From Colias croceus (taxonomy: Eukaryota > Arthropoda > Insecta > Lepidoptera > Pieridae): 64,000 nt of DNA. Under the pieces are notes generated by a model that saw only the letters and a program-made list of their open reading frames with translations, was not told where the DNA came from and searched no databases. Made by a program: the position numbers and the translations under genes. Below are positions 44,701-54,994 of this stretch, in pieces (the first letter of the stretch is position 1; every line of letters starts with the position of its first letter). The DNA lies in contig NC_059551.1 in the NCBI RefSeq assembly GCF_905220415.1, positions 754,001 to 818,000 of the forward strand, written 5' to 3'.

Positions 44701-46743
44701 TATCCCACAAAAAAAAAATCTCAAATGTTGCCAAGAAACCTCACCAATCTTAACATCCATGATACACGACTCCAGCATGCCAACTGTAAGATCCTCCATG
44801 ATAATATACTCCTGCTCGAAGCCATTGTACGTAAACTTCTTACTTCCGAAGAACTTCGGCACATACTTCCGCAGTTCTACCAGATCCTCGTCAAGGGAAG
44901 AGAAGACGGTCTTGTAGAAGTCTACTTCACGTTGCTGGCATTCCTTGAGTATTGGTTTGAGGACTGTTCCATCGTTGCATTGGAGTAGACCTGTAAAGCA
45001 TTTATGATAATAATAGAGGTGCTAAATTGTATATTTGAAGTGTTCTTCTAAAAAAGGCTCGTTGAGAGTAAAATTTCAAAGTCGCGTGACGGAATACCGT
45101 CACGCGACTTTACCTGTATACTATACTGTACTGTCACGTCATGGAGTAAGGCGACGATTTTGTTATCTTTGAATCTTGCCAAAGAATATTCTCTTCTGAC
45201 ACGTGTGCTCGGCACACACCGAAGTTTATTGGAGTATTATGAGTCAACCAGTTGAGTAGATTACGTATCTTTCCGCTACACAAATAAAAGATTTATCTCT
45301 ATTGTTGGCTCAAAAATAATTTTGATCCGTAAGTTGTAATTAATGATTAACTAGAATTAAGATTATTATATACCTTCGCAAATTAGAGAATTAAGATACA
45401 ATCTAATTTGCGAAGGTATATAATATTATATACTTAGTCATAAATAAAATAAATATAATCTACTGCTCGAAAATATAACATTCTTCTAAAGGCTTATTAA
45501 TTAAGTGGTTTGTTTTCTTGACCATGTCCTTTACAATATATCTTGGTAGATATCATTTCAGACAAACAGTCATATTCGTATCTATTTATATACCTATGTA
45601 CTTATCTCTTATCTCTACTTCCTAGTTCCTACCCGTCAGTTTGGAAAATTAATGACCTCAAAGCAGCCTGTATAATTTTTTACTTATCCTATGGTGTGAT
45701 CGCAGAAAAGCGAAAAGGTATTAGGTAGCCCTTTGTATTTTGTTAAATTATATTTAATGTTCATCACTACATTATCACTACATAGTATAAAACAAAGTCA
45801 CTTTCTCTGTCCCTATGTCTCTTTGCATGCTTAAATCTTAAAAACTACGCAACAGATTTTAATGCGGTTTTTTTAATAGATAGAGTTATTCAAGGGGAAG
45901 GTTATAGTATGTAATTTATTAGGTTTAAGTCAAAGCGGGCGAAGCCGCGGGCGGTAAGCTAGTATTTTATAAATAGTATGATACAACTTCGCGTTCGTCA
46001 TAATTAAATTAATTAGAATAGAATTCGATTTTAATATGTTATAAAAACTCACCCAAATATTTAGTATCGCTATCAGTTCCCTTGTGGCCTGCGACTTGCT
46101 GGCTGTACTTCTGCAGCTCCACAGATGCTGTTGGCGGGATGAGCGGTTTGGCCGTCATCTCGTCGGTGCGCGGACGCAGGTTGTAATGCACCTTAGGTAA
46201 AATATATGGATTTTAAATATATTTGGTAAATTATACATATATGGATTTTTTTTGTCTTTTGTATTGTTGACAACACTAACTGAAAAATAACATCGATCGT
46301 TCGTAATAATTAATATCCTATTAGGTAAATAATTGCAAAGGAAAAAGCCGATGCGTCTAATTGATTTTTGATCAACTTTAGTGACAACATACACTACCTA
46401 AAACACTGAACTATGTTCCTATTGACCCTACATGGATGTTTTTATCAAATTTATTTAACACAAAGAAAAAATAAAAAGTTCTTACTCCTATACGACCTAA
46501 AGTTAAAAACAATGAATGTACCTACCTATGTTTTATGGGACATCTTAATCCTCAAAATATTGCCTCAAATTAATTATTTAAAGTAAAAAATGTACACCTA
46601 TAATAATCCCATCCAGAAATATTGTGACTAGTTACTTAGGTATGCAAAAAAAACTATTAAAAAAGTACGTTAATTACCTGACAAATAGACCTCTGTCGCC
46701 TCGGCGGTATCCGTTCCTTCGCTCGTTGGTATACATCACTCAT
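41765..46743 (-). CDS. IPMK: Inositol polyphosphate multikinase
   Basis: Six exons on the minus strand give 435 residues in frame: 46678-46743, 46053-46191, 44745-44990, 44251-44439, 43405-43594 and 41765-42242. Exon 3 ends with the family motif as SCIMDVKIG, and exon 4 continues KRTWDPFASEDKIARERSKY, closely matching IPMK. Exon 5 holds YSASLLLAYDA, the SSLL-type block. Exon 6 ends VKVIDFAHAFF ... FKEGLDNFVSIFENLL, the ATP-site IDF motif and C-terminal helix. IPMK phosphorylates inositol phosphates (IP3 to IP5) and can act on PIP2, mainly in the nucleus. The Pro of PxxxDxKxG is Ser here. A low-complexity insert of about 80 residues (exon 6 start) precedes the IDF motif. Introns carry MITEs, hairpins and a Helitron-like copy. 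Confidence 0.92.
42373..42510 (-). mobile_element. Helitron-like non-autonomous element
   Basis: ACTAGCTTTCCGCCCGCGGC start (reverse of a 3' hairpin end), then the shared AAAACCTATTAAATTATA block and GAATCACTG. In IPMK intron 5. Confidence 0.6.
42800..42991 (+). mobile_element. Helitron-like non-autonomous element, other family
   Basis: Starts near TATATAAAACTCAAAGGTGACTG and ends GTGGGCGGAAGCTAGT (parts quoted). Inner GGGCTGAAATTTGGCATGCAG block differs from the other copies here. In IPMK intron 5. Confidence 0.55.
44025..44185. mobile_element. Palindromic MITE, copy 2
   Basis: Ends TAAGAGCCAGCGCGC and GCGCGCTGGCTCTTA are a perfect 15-base inverted repeat. Inner GTCTCCGCAACTATTTTGTC (and complement) makes almost the whole element one hairpin. 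Same family as 29607-29779. In IPMK intron 4. Confidence 0.82.
45040..45222. mobile_element. Small TIR element (MITE), family C, with 15-bp hairpin
   Basis: Shares GTCACGTCATGGAGTAAGGC and the TGACACGTGTGCTCGGCACAC end with 7891-8030. Contains a perfect hairpin: AAAGTCGCGTGACGG (45078-45092), loop AATA, complement at 45097-45111. In IPMK intron 2. Confidence 0.65.
45365..45424. repeat. Perfect 23-bp inverted repeat
   Basis: 45365-45387 and 45402-45424 pair perfectly (core ACCTTCGCAAATTAGA) around a 14-base loop. In IPMK intron 2; either a tiny palindromic element or a cruciform-prone site. Confidence 0.85.
45780..45962 (+). mobile_element. Helitron-like non-autonomous element
   Basis: Ends GCGGGCGAAGCCGCGGGCGG then TAAGCTAG, a clear hairpin plus CTAG. 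Inner blocks TAGTATAAAACAAAGTCAC and AAAACTACGCAACAGATT. In IPMK intron 2. Confidence 0.65.
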
Positions 46744-47156
46744 TTAGCAGATTACCTAAAACAACAATTATACTTTAATCCACGCTAAACACCAAAAAGA
46801 ATCGCCCAAAAACAATACAGTCGTTATTTCACGAACAAAACAAAGATATAGCGTGACGTTTGGTTTTTACAATCACTTTACAATACCCGCATAAAAACGA
46901 CGCAGTTATCATTAATGAATGGTGTCAAAAACACGATTTCAAGCCTTGTTTCAAGCTATAAATATTCAAATGTGCAACACGCACGCGACAGACAAAAATC
47001 AAAAGAGTAAAATAAGACTACAGAAAGAATCATTCAAGGTAGGTAGTTACGAGTTAGAAATCCCAATGAATCCGTTGTAATTTGGAAAATATTAATGACG
47101 AATATAATACGTAAGTAAATGAATAACGAAAGTTGTGTCATCGCAGGTACAATAAA

Positions 47157-47345
47157 CTAGCTGCTCCGCGCGGTTTCACCCCCGTGGCTCCACTCCTGTT
47201 GGTCGTAGCGGGATGATATATACCCTATAACCTTCCTCGATAAATGAGCTATCTAACACCGAAAGAATTTTTCAAATCGGACCAGTAGTTCCCGAGATTA
47301 GCGCGTTCAAACAAACAAACAAACTCTTCAGCTTTATAATATTAG
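47157..47345 (-). mobile_element. Helitron-like non-autonomous element
   Basis: Reverse orientation of the 4186-4387 family: ACTAGCTGCTCCGCGCGG start, ACAAACAAACAAACTCTTCAG, ending TTAGTATAGA. The tail is intact (CTAG). Joined directly to the identical block at 47341-47537. Confidence 0.65.
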
Positions 47346-47537
47346 TATAGATTTATTGACAATATTTGGTAAGTATAGAATAACCGTAATAACTAATAAC
47401 TAATCACACAACATTTTATAAATTTAAATACGCTGAACACTACGTTAAAACACGATTTTCTATTATGTTACAAAGAAACATTAATATGGATAGCAAACTA
47501 CAAAGCAAACTTAATTAAAAATAACAACATATTACAA
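47341..47537. repeat. Inverted duplicate block, copy 2 (matches 15145-15341)
   Basis: Reverse complement is identical by eye to the CDK5RAP1 intron block at 15145-15341 for about 197 bases; identity stops at 47538. Confidence 0.85.
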
Positions 47538-48702
47538 AATACAATGTAAGCAGAAATATTCGCCAGTGCATCCCTTACAAAAGAGAATCACTCAATTTTT
47601 ACAGCGATTTTTTATACAATCACTTTTTCAGTACAATGCACAACAGAAGTGATTTAAAAACAACAGACCTTGGCCACAAAACAAAAGCAATGAACGAGCG
47701 AAATTAACAATATGAAACGTAAAGACTGACCAAGTAAAGATTCCCAATAAGAACTATTTATCTTATCTCACACAAATCAATCGTCTTATCAAATTTACAA
47801 CACCATATTCGCATTTTATAATCAATATTATTCATATTCACGTGTTGTTCATAAAAATGTAGCTGATATCATACTTTTTTCTACAATTATAATATATGAC
47901 TTATAAGACCTCAAGTACGTTATTTATTTCGATTTGAATAAGGTTCGATAGTTACATCAGCTTTGCACATAAGCAATTTTGCGAATCTATCTCAGGCACT
48001 ATGAAAATCGTAAAATCGTCCTTGAAGAGGTTACCTATAACGTCGTTGTTGAAGGGATTTAGTGTAGAGAGGGAGCGGCTATACAGTATGTATGTATAAA
48101 CATTAAACATACATTAAAGTTCACTTATAAAATAGTAATTCAACTTCTACACGACTGTCTCAAAAGAGAAACGATCCTCAATGTACATGTATGTAAAAAA
48201 TATGTGTTTGTGAACTCTTAATATGTTTTTATTCTCGTTATGGGTTTTATTAAAATTTTCGCAGTCGTAAAAATCAAATTAAATTAATTAGGTAAGTACT
48301 TATTTGTGTGTTTTTGTTAGGAATAATTAATGGTCGTTTTTTATAATGCATTATAAAATTATTCATGATGTAGTTAGGTATTACTCGTATTGACCATTAT
48401 TATCGTAGGTATATCGGCTGCATTAAGTACCTACGATACAGATATAGATACCTAAGTATGCACATTTTTATTTACGTGTGTAAGATTCGTTATTTTAACG
48501 AAGGTTTATAATTTCTAGAGAAAGAATACTCGTTAATCTTATCGGGATGAAACCCAAATATTCTTATTTCCTATAGCTACACAGTGATCTAACAGGGTAA
48601 TTAAAAAAAACACAAACTAGCGCTAATCATTTAATCAACAATCAAAATCTATGAGATTACGTTATTTAAATAATTCGATTAACATTACTATTCGATTTAA
48701 AT

Positions 48703-48935
48703 TCATTCATATTTAAATATACCCTCCCCTGATTTTCTGCCAAGTTTGCCCTCTTCAACGAATTTGTTCAACAACGGTATAGGTTCAAACACTGGGTTGC
48801 CAGTTTTTTCCAACATTACCGCTAGAATAGCTTTTTTATTGTCTAAACCAGTGAAATCGGATAGTTCCAGGGGGCCCATGGGATAACCTGCGCCTAACTT
48901 CATGGCTGTATCGATGTCTTCAGCTGATGCATCCC
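48703..48935 (-). CDS. Alternative last exon (5b) of the minus-strand dehydrogenase gene
   Basis: Encodes GDASAEDIDTAMKLGAGYPM (78 codons with stop), paralogous to exon 5a at 49784-50019. It has a good acceptor (TTCTAG) in the same phase as 5a, and an open frame to TGA at 48703. Spliced to exon 4 (51033-51247), it would give a 305-residue protein with a different C-terminal domain (GLDNKKAILAVMLEKTG). Either an alternative last exon, or the last exon of a duplicate whose other exons were lost. Confidence 0.75.
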
Positions 48936-49783
48936 CTAGAAGACAATTATAAAGGAAAACACATGATTTTAGTAGGGATTTCCGAAAACGTGATTATTAT
49001 CACCTGTGTATAGATTGGAATAACTATAAATATTTTTCCTGCTCAGCCAGTCTACAGAGGCATGAAAGGAAAAAGGCAATATACCATGATTTATGTAAAT
49101 AGAATTTACATTTTTTTTGGACAAAAATAAATACAAAAACTAAATCTTGTTAGTAAGTAACTACTTAGTTAAGTACATAATACCGTACATAGTAACAGTG
49201 TCATTTAAAGCTTATTTAAAAAATGTTTTTGCGAATTCAAGTAAGGTTATTTGCTCAATAATATAAAAATATTTTAGGTAAAATATTTTTCTGTACATAT
49301 ATTTTGGGACTTTGGGTATTTAATTGGGATCCTTTACTCAGTACCTACTTGTTTATTTTTTTAAATTATTATTCAATTACAGTCTCATTCCACATTAGTA
49401 TTTATTTAAACTACGATTATGTATTAAGTAATGCGTAAGGTGCTTATGATAACGATGTACCTATTTTTATCGAATACGTCATGATGTGATAATTGGAGTC
49501 GGTATTTTTTTATTATTGATTATGTAAATAAGTATATTTACATAAAATACTATAAATTAACAGGAAAGACAAAGAATACTTGCATAGTTGGGTACATAAA
49601 TAAAAGTAAGAATTATAATTATAAAAACGTTTATTATAAACTGTAAAAATCCAATAAGTAAAAATACAAAAGTCTTACAAAAATAAGAGCTTTAATCATT
49701 TCATTTTTTATAACTATTTTTGGAAAAATATATCTTGATCAAATCAAATTAACATTATACAATTTCGACAAATAAACAATTGA

Positions 49784-52700
49784 TTACTTCTTATATTTAT
49801 AGAATCCCTCCCCACTTTTGATTCCCAATTTTCCCTCAGCTACCATTTTGTCCAACAACGGAATTGGTTTGAACACTGGATCTTTGGTCTTTTCATACAA
49901 GACCTGGAGAACGAATTTATTAGTATCCAGACCGGTGTAGTCGGCTAGTTCTAACGGACCCATGGGATAACCTGCTCCTAACTTCATGCCTATATCAATG
50001 TCCTCTTTGGAAGCGTCACCTGGAATGTTCCATGAAAAATGAATAGAGAATACAGATGACATATTATACCTTTTTACAAGACAAACACGTATTACTATTA
50101 CACAATAAGCAACAGATATAATTGAGACGAACGGCAATATCCTGGCAGTTTGATTTTTAATATACAGTATATTTTTTTAAAATTGTTTCCACTATAGACT
50201 GTTTATAACTCCATATTCTTTAAAAAGTACTTTAGAATAATTAAGTACCACACTAAGGTCCTAAACTAACGTTTTTTTATTATGGTTGTAATAATAAGTA
50301 TATGGAAGAATTTTCGTCAATTTATAAACAGAAGCAGAAATGATTCTACTAAAAAGATTATTAAATAGAGTTAGAATTATATTTAGCGGGTTTCGTGTCC
50401 CACTATTTAGGTAAAATCGTTAGCGTGTGAGCTTAGAAAGGATATTCTGGGTTCGATTCCGGAAAGACTAAAAAATGTTTCCGGTCTGCCTTACGGACTA
50501 CAAAAAATAGGACAAAGAAATAAATTAAAAATTAAAATATTGCTAAATACTATTTACACACTGACATACAAAATTACTTATATAAATATGTTCCCCTACA
50601 CAAAAACACGGTTCGATAGAAATCGAACATATATACACATACTAAACGTTAATGTAACGTAATAAAGGAAACTATTAATTAACACAAAATACATACAGCT
50701 AAAATATAAAGAAAGTGAATCATATAATACTTACACACATAAATAGGCCTAAACTTAATGTAGCATGCACAATATTAATTAGCGTAACACCCATGCAATA
50801 ATAATAATTATAATTTTATATAACGTATAAATAATATAAAATATATTAAATACCCAAATTCCATATAACTTAGATATTAATTCACATTATGTGTAAGCTT
50901 TCGAAGAAAAAGCAGAATCTTGACAAACTATGTTTGGAACACACATAAAACCACTTATTACCATTTGTAACTACTTATTACCGCACATTACCAAATTATA
51001 CCATATATTACCACAATAAAAATCAAATATACCTCTCTCATACATCCTCAATGCCTCTGCACTGTATGGACCCAGTAATCTATTGACCACAAAGCCGGGA
51101 GTATCCTTGCAAGTGATACAAGTCTTGCCCACCGACTTTCCCCACTCCATCATAGCTTGGTAGGTCTCTTCAGAAATATGGTCTCCTTTAATAACTTCTA
51201 GAAGACGCATCACTGGGACAGGGTTGAAGAAATGGAGACCACCGAACCTAAAAAATATCTTTTTTGCTACTAATCACTATAATGGTGTGAATTTGAAAGT
51301 AACTTGTGAAGTGAACTCAGAATTATTTTTTTTAATTTTGCACATATGCATTTTATATAGCTGAGAAAAATGGGAGATGGGAGAAAAATAATATATTCGT
51401 TTGGCGATTTAAATCGTGAAGACAGAGATTTAGGCATGAATATGTCATATTTTATGTTGAAAATATGACTAATAAGATTTTTTGGTGAACAACACCGGGA
51501 AATACATCTGAATTATCAAATTTGCAAAAGAATATAGACTTCTAACTAGAATTAAATTGGATATAGCTACTCAAGGATGTGCTGAAGCTATTTATAAGTA
51601 TATCTCACCTGTCTTTCCTCTTAATTCCAGCACCAATTTCATTGATGGATATTGAAGATGTATTTGTAGCCAGAATTGTGTGCTGCGGAGCTAGCTAAAA
51701 AGTTACATGAATAATTTGCATACAATTTTATTCGTAATTTAAATTGAATGTATTTTTAAAATTATGTAGACTTATAAAAAGGTTAAGTCATGATTAATAA
51801 TTGTTTTTGTTGAGTGCGGCAGAAATATTTGACCATTAAGTTCTTCCTTTTATTTGTATAATTAATTAAAATTTATTACAATACTTAATCTTGTAGGACC
51901 AGTAATATAAGGTACCCTTCTTAATATAATCTATGTAATTAAATCAATATTTTGCATGGTACAACTGACTGATAAATAACAGCAAGTTTAATACTACATA
52001 TAATAAATAATAAGCAATACAATAAGAAGTAATGTCATAGCAATTTTTTTATGTTACACTAGAGGTCTGCCCCGGCTTCGCCGTTTGGTACATATTTTAG
52101 TTTTCTCTACATAAGAACCATCCTCGTACTTCAAGGAATATAATAAAAAAAAAATTATTGAAATCGGTCCACCCATTCACGCGTGATGCCATGACCAAGG
52201 AAAACGGTTTCTATTTTTATATATATAGATTGGATATATTACCTCATCGAGTTTATTAAACAATTGCTGTTTAATATCCAATTTCTCAACAATGGCCTCA
52301 ATAATTAGATCTGAGTTCACGCCATCTTCAACTTTAGTAGAAACTTTGATTCTATCAAATGATTCCTTGACATAATTATCAATTTTACTCGCATCATCCT
52401 TGTGGATCTTCTTTGCGACTCTCCTCAAGTTATTTTCAATTGACTTTTGACTCTTTTGCAATATATCTGGGCTAAGATCTACTAGCGTTACATTTTGACC
52501 GGCTTGCGCTGAAACCTGTGAAGAAATAACTTTGTACTTGATTATAATGTAGAAATAAAATAAAATAAATTAATGAATTTAATAAATTTAGAACCCAATA
52601 TTACTTTTTCATTTAGCACTGCATAATCAGTACTTTTGTCTAGCGTATTAAATTAAAATTCATTGTTTTCAAATGCAATTTTAACCTTTGACCCCTTGAG

Positions 52701-53005
52701 TTCCTTGACCTTCTCTTTTTACAAGTTACATTACTAATAACTTATTTAGCATTTTGCAATTATTTAGCATTTATGTTGTCTGTTATCTCTATAAATATTG
52801 TATGGATAACGGAAGCAACTTTAACAAATAAAATAAACAGTCTACCGACCTACTCTTGCTTGATTACTTATTGAAACATTAAATTATAACTTACCTGCGC
52901 TATTCCACTGCCCATAAGCCCGCCACCTACCACAGTAACAGTCTTGATTGCATTTAATGAAGAGGAGCTAGAAAAATTTCTAGTTAAACCCACTAATTTA
53001 TTCAT
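49784..53005 (-). CDS. HADH: Mitochondrial 3-hydroxyacyl-CoA dehydrogenase (minus-strand copy)
   Basis: Five exons give 306 residues: 52895-53005, 52243-52515, 51609-51694, 51033-51247 and 49784-50019. The N-terminus (MNKLVGLTRNFSSSSLNAIK) is a good mitochondrial presequence. It is followed by a Rossmann VTVVGGGLMGSGIAQ, then LVDLSP, the NTSSISINEI strand, and GGLHFFNPVPVMRLLEV, which holds the catalytic His and the paired Glu. KDTPGFVVNRLLGPY and the C-terminal KLGAGYPMGPLEL and GEGFYKYKK follow. It oxidises L-3-hydroxyacyl-CoA with NAD+ in fatty-acid beta-oxidation. Length matches human HADH (314). A second last exon lies 0.85 kb downstream. It is head-to-head with a paralogue at 54995-57896 with the same intron positions. 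Confidence 0.94.
50390..50480 (+). mobile_element. Possible tRNA-derived SINE fragment
   Basis: Contains GGTTCGATTCCGG, a good B-box, with GTTAGCGTGTGAGCTTAG before it, but the A-box is weak. In the last intron of the minus-strand HADH gene, between exons 4 and 5a. Confidence 0.3.
52063..52235 (-). mobile_element. Helitron-like non-autonomous element
   Basis: Starts ACTAGAGGTCTGCCCCGGCTTCGCC and shares GCCCCGGCTTCGCC with 60673-60750 and the reverse of 55737-55912 (parts quoted). In HADH intron 2. Confidence 0.55.
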
Positions 53006-53527
53006 TATAACGTGTTATCAACGCGACGACGCTGGTTAAATGACGTGAAAGTTACCGGGGACTCGTACCGGTTCTACAAATACCTATTGAGTAGGCACAG
53101 CGCGAAAAACGTTGATAAATAAGATAATTTGTAGGTAGGGCTTTATCTTACCTGCTGTAAATAAAGTGTTGATTCCCATTATATCAGTGAAGATACCACA
53201 TTCCTATCGCTATATTTATGATAACACAATTTAAAGATAAGGTATTGTTTATCACAAAAAATAAATCATAAAGGTATTTCAGAATTCGATTGGTAATTGG
53301 TATATTTTATAATATTTATTTACATGTCAAATTGTCAAATTGTCATAGCATAGACCTGAAATTTCAAATTTCAATGTCAAATGTCCAAGCAAATGTAGGA
53401 TTCCTTAAATTTTAGCTATTTCTGTCAATCACAGATCAAGGGTCCGTGGTCCAGCGATACTTTTTATGCGTATAATAAATTAAAAGCCTATCTGTGCTGT
53501 GATGTGATGCCTATGATGCTGTGATAG

Positions 53528-53701
53528 TGTAGTTTCATCTACACTATCAAAAAGTGAAACTTTTTTTCACACTATAGACATTTAACTAAAAATTATCGTA
53601 TTTGTACGATAATTATCGTACGTATCGTGCGTCACGCGACATGCGCTACACAGACCAAAAAGTTTGAGACGATGTACCTAATAAAAGTTTCACTTTAATA
53701 A
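53528..53701. mobile_element. Small TIR element (MITE), family B copy 2
   Basis: Reverse orientation of 2418-2572, nearly identical over about 150 bases, with AAAGTGAAACTTTTTTTCAC and complement at the ends. Confidence 0.75.
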
Positions 53702-54354
53702 AAAAAAGCGCCAAATTAATTTGAATGGCGAAAATTGCCTAGCGCCAAATTAATTTGAATGGCGGACATTGCCTACAACATATACAATTTACATCCATAT
53801 GCATTCAGTACTGCAAATTTGGCCATAGACAAGTTTGCTGGTAATATTGTCTATTGACATAGTGTAGCGCTGGCACTTGGGCACTTGGCAGTGGCATTCA
53901 CTTGTTTTTATTAGGGATGTGACCTCGATTCAGAAAAATCGATTAATCAATAATCGATTTTTTTTGTTTAGAAATAAATCGATTTGTGAAAAATCGATTT
54001 TTGAAAAAAAAATAATCGATTTTTGTTTTCACCTCGAATTTTTATGCGAAAAAACCTATTCGATGTAAGGTAAAAGCCCCAATACCGGACCATGTACCGG
54101 ACATGACCCTGAACACTCCATGCATTTATATATACCTATATATTTGTGAATATAGATATACAAATACATGGAGTACAGATGGCGCTGATTTTTTTATCGA
54201 CTTGTTCAGTAAACTTACTTACCAATTATTTCATAATACTGAAGTTAGCTGTCAGGTGTAAATTTTAAAATTTTATTACAGTAAAAAAATGCTTCTAAAA
54301 ATTTTCATTTGTAATTTTTATTAATTTTCACATGTGAAATTTTTGAATTAATTT

Positions 54355-54548
54355 TTTGAAGTGAAACTTCTTTATCGGGGTTGGAAAAAAATGTAGTGTA
54401 ACATTTTTTCGTTACGCATGACATTTTTTCCGTTACGCGCGATCTTTTTCTTATCCCTACCACGCGTGATTCGATGTATTTCTGTAAAGTTGCATATAGT
54501 AAATTATTTTTTGAAAAATAAGGTCTTAAAGAAGTTTCACTTCTTACG
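54355..54548. mobile_element. Small TIR element (MITE), family A copy 2
   Basis: TGAAGTGAAACTTCTTTATC at left, TAAAGAAGTTTCACTTC at right; the same inner blocks as 11729-11920 in reverse. Confidence 0.7.
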
Positions 54549-54994
54549 TTTGTACACTAGTTCATGCACACATTTTTTTTATAATAATTTAATTGCCATC
54601 AAATATCATGAATATTTTTAGTCTGTCAACTTTAGTCTCATAATTTGTCATCCATCGCACAGATAGCACTATTTACAAAAATCGATTTAAATTGTGTAAT
54701 TCTTATAATCGATTTATTAAAAATCGATTTTTACCATTAATAAAATCGATTATAAAAAATCGAAAATGGAAAAAAAATAATCGATTAAAGTAATAATCGA
54801 TTATTTATTCACTTCCCTAGTTTTTATTCCAACTTCCGATTGTCAAAGATTAAAAATTGAACTTTGGAATTAATTTAAATTTCAAAGTATTTTTTGTATT
54901 TCTTTCTGTTTTAAAATACAGTACTCCGTAAAACCGGTTGTTTGATCGGTTAAGTTTTTTTAAAGAATCTATTTTGTATATTTAACTATTTATA

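Larger units (their letters stand above)
46744..48702. other. Upstream region of IPMK and spacer to the dehydrogenase gene
   Basis: Holds the IPMK promoter (no TATA seen), a Helitron-like copy at 47157-47345 with the identical inverted block at 47341-47537, and AT-rich DNA with no coding exon recognised. Confidence 0.5.
53006..54994. other. Shared upstream region of the two dehydrogenase genes
   Basis: Two genes start from here in opposite directions. The stretch holds a family B MITE (53528-53701), a family A MITE (54355-54548) and an ATCGATTTT-rich region (53925-54025 and 54680-54800) that brackets the second MITE. A tandem copy of AGCGCCAAATTAATTTGAATGGCG-type sequence (parts) occurs at about 53710-53765. 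No coding exon recognised. Confidence 0.6.

Noticed and set aside
50390..50480. Functional tRNA gene
   Set aside because: A B-box is present, but acceptor and anticodon stems do not form; kept only as a weak SINE candidate.
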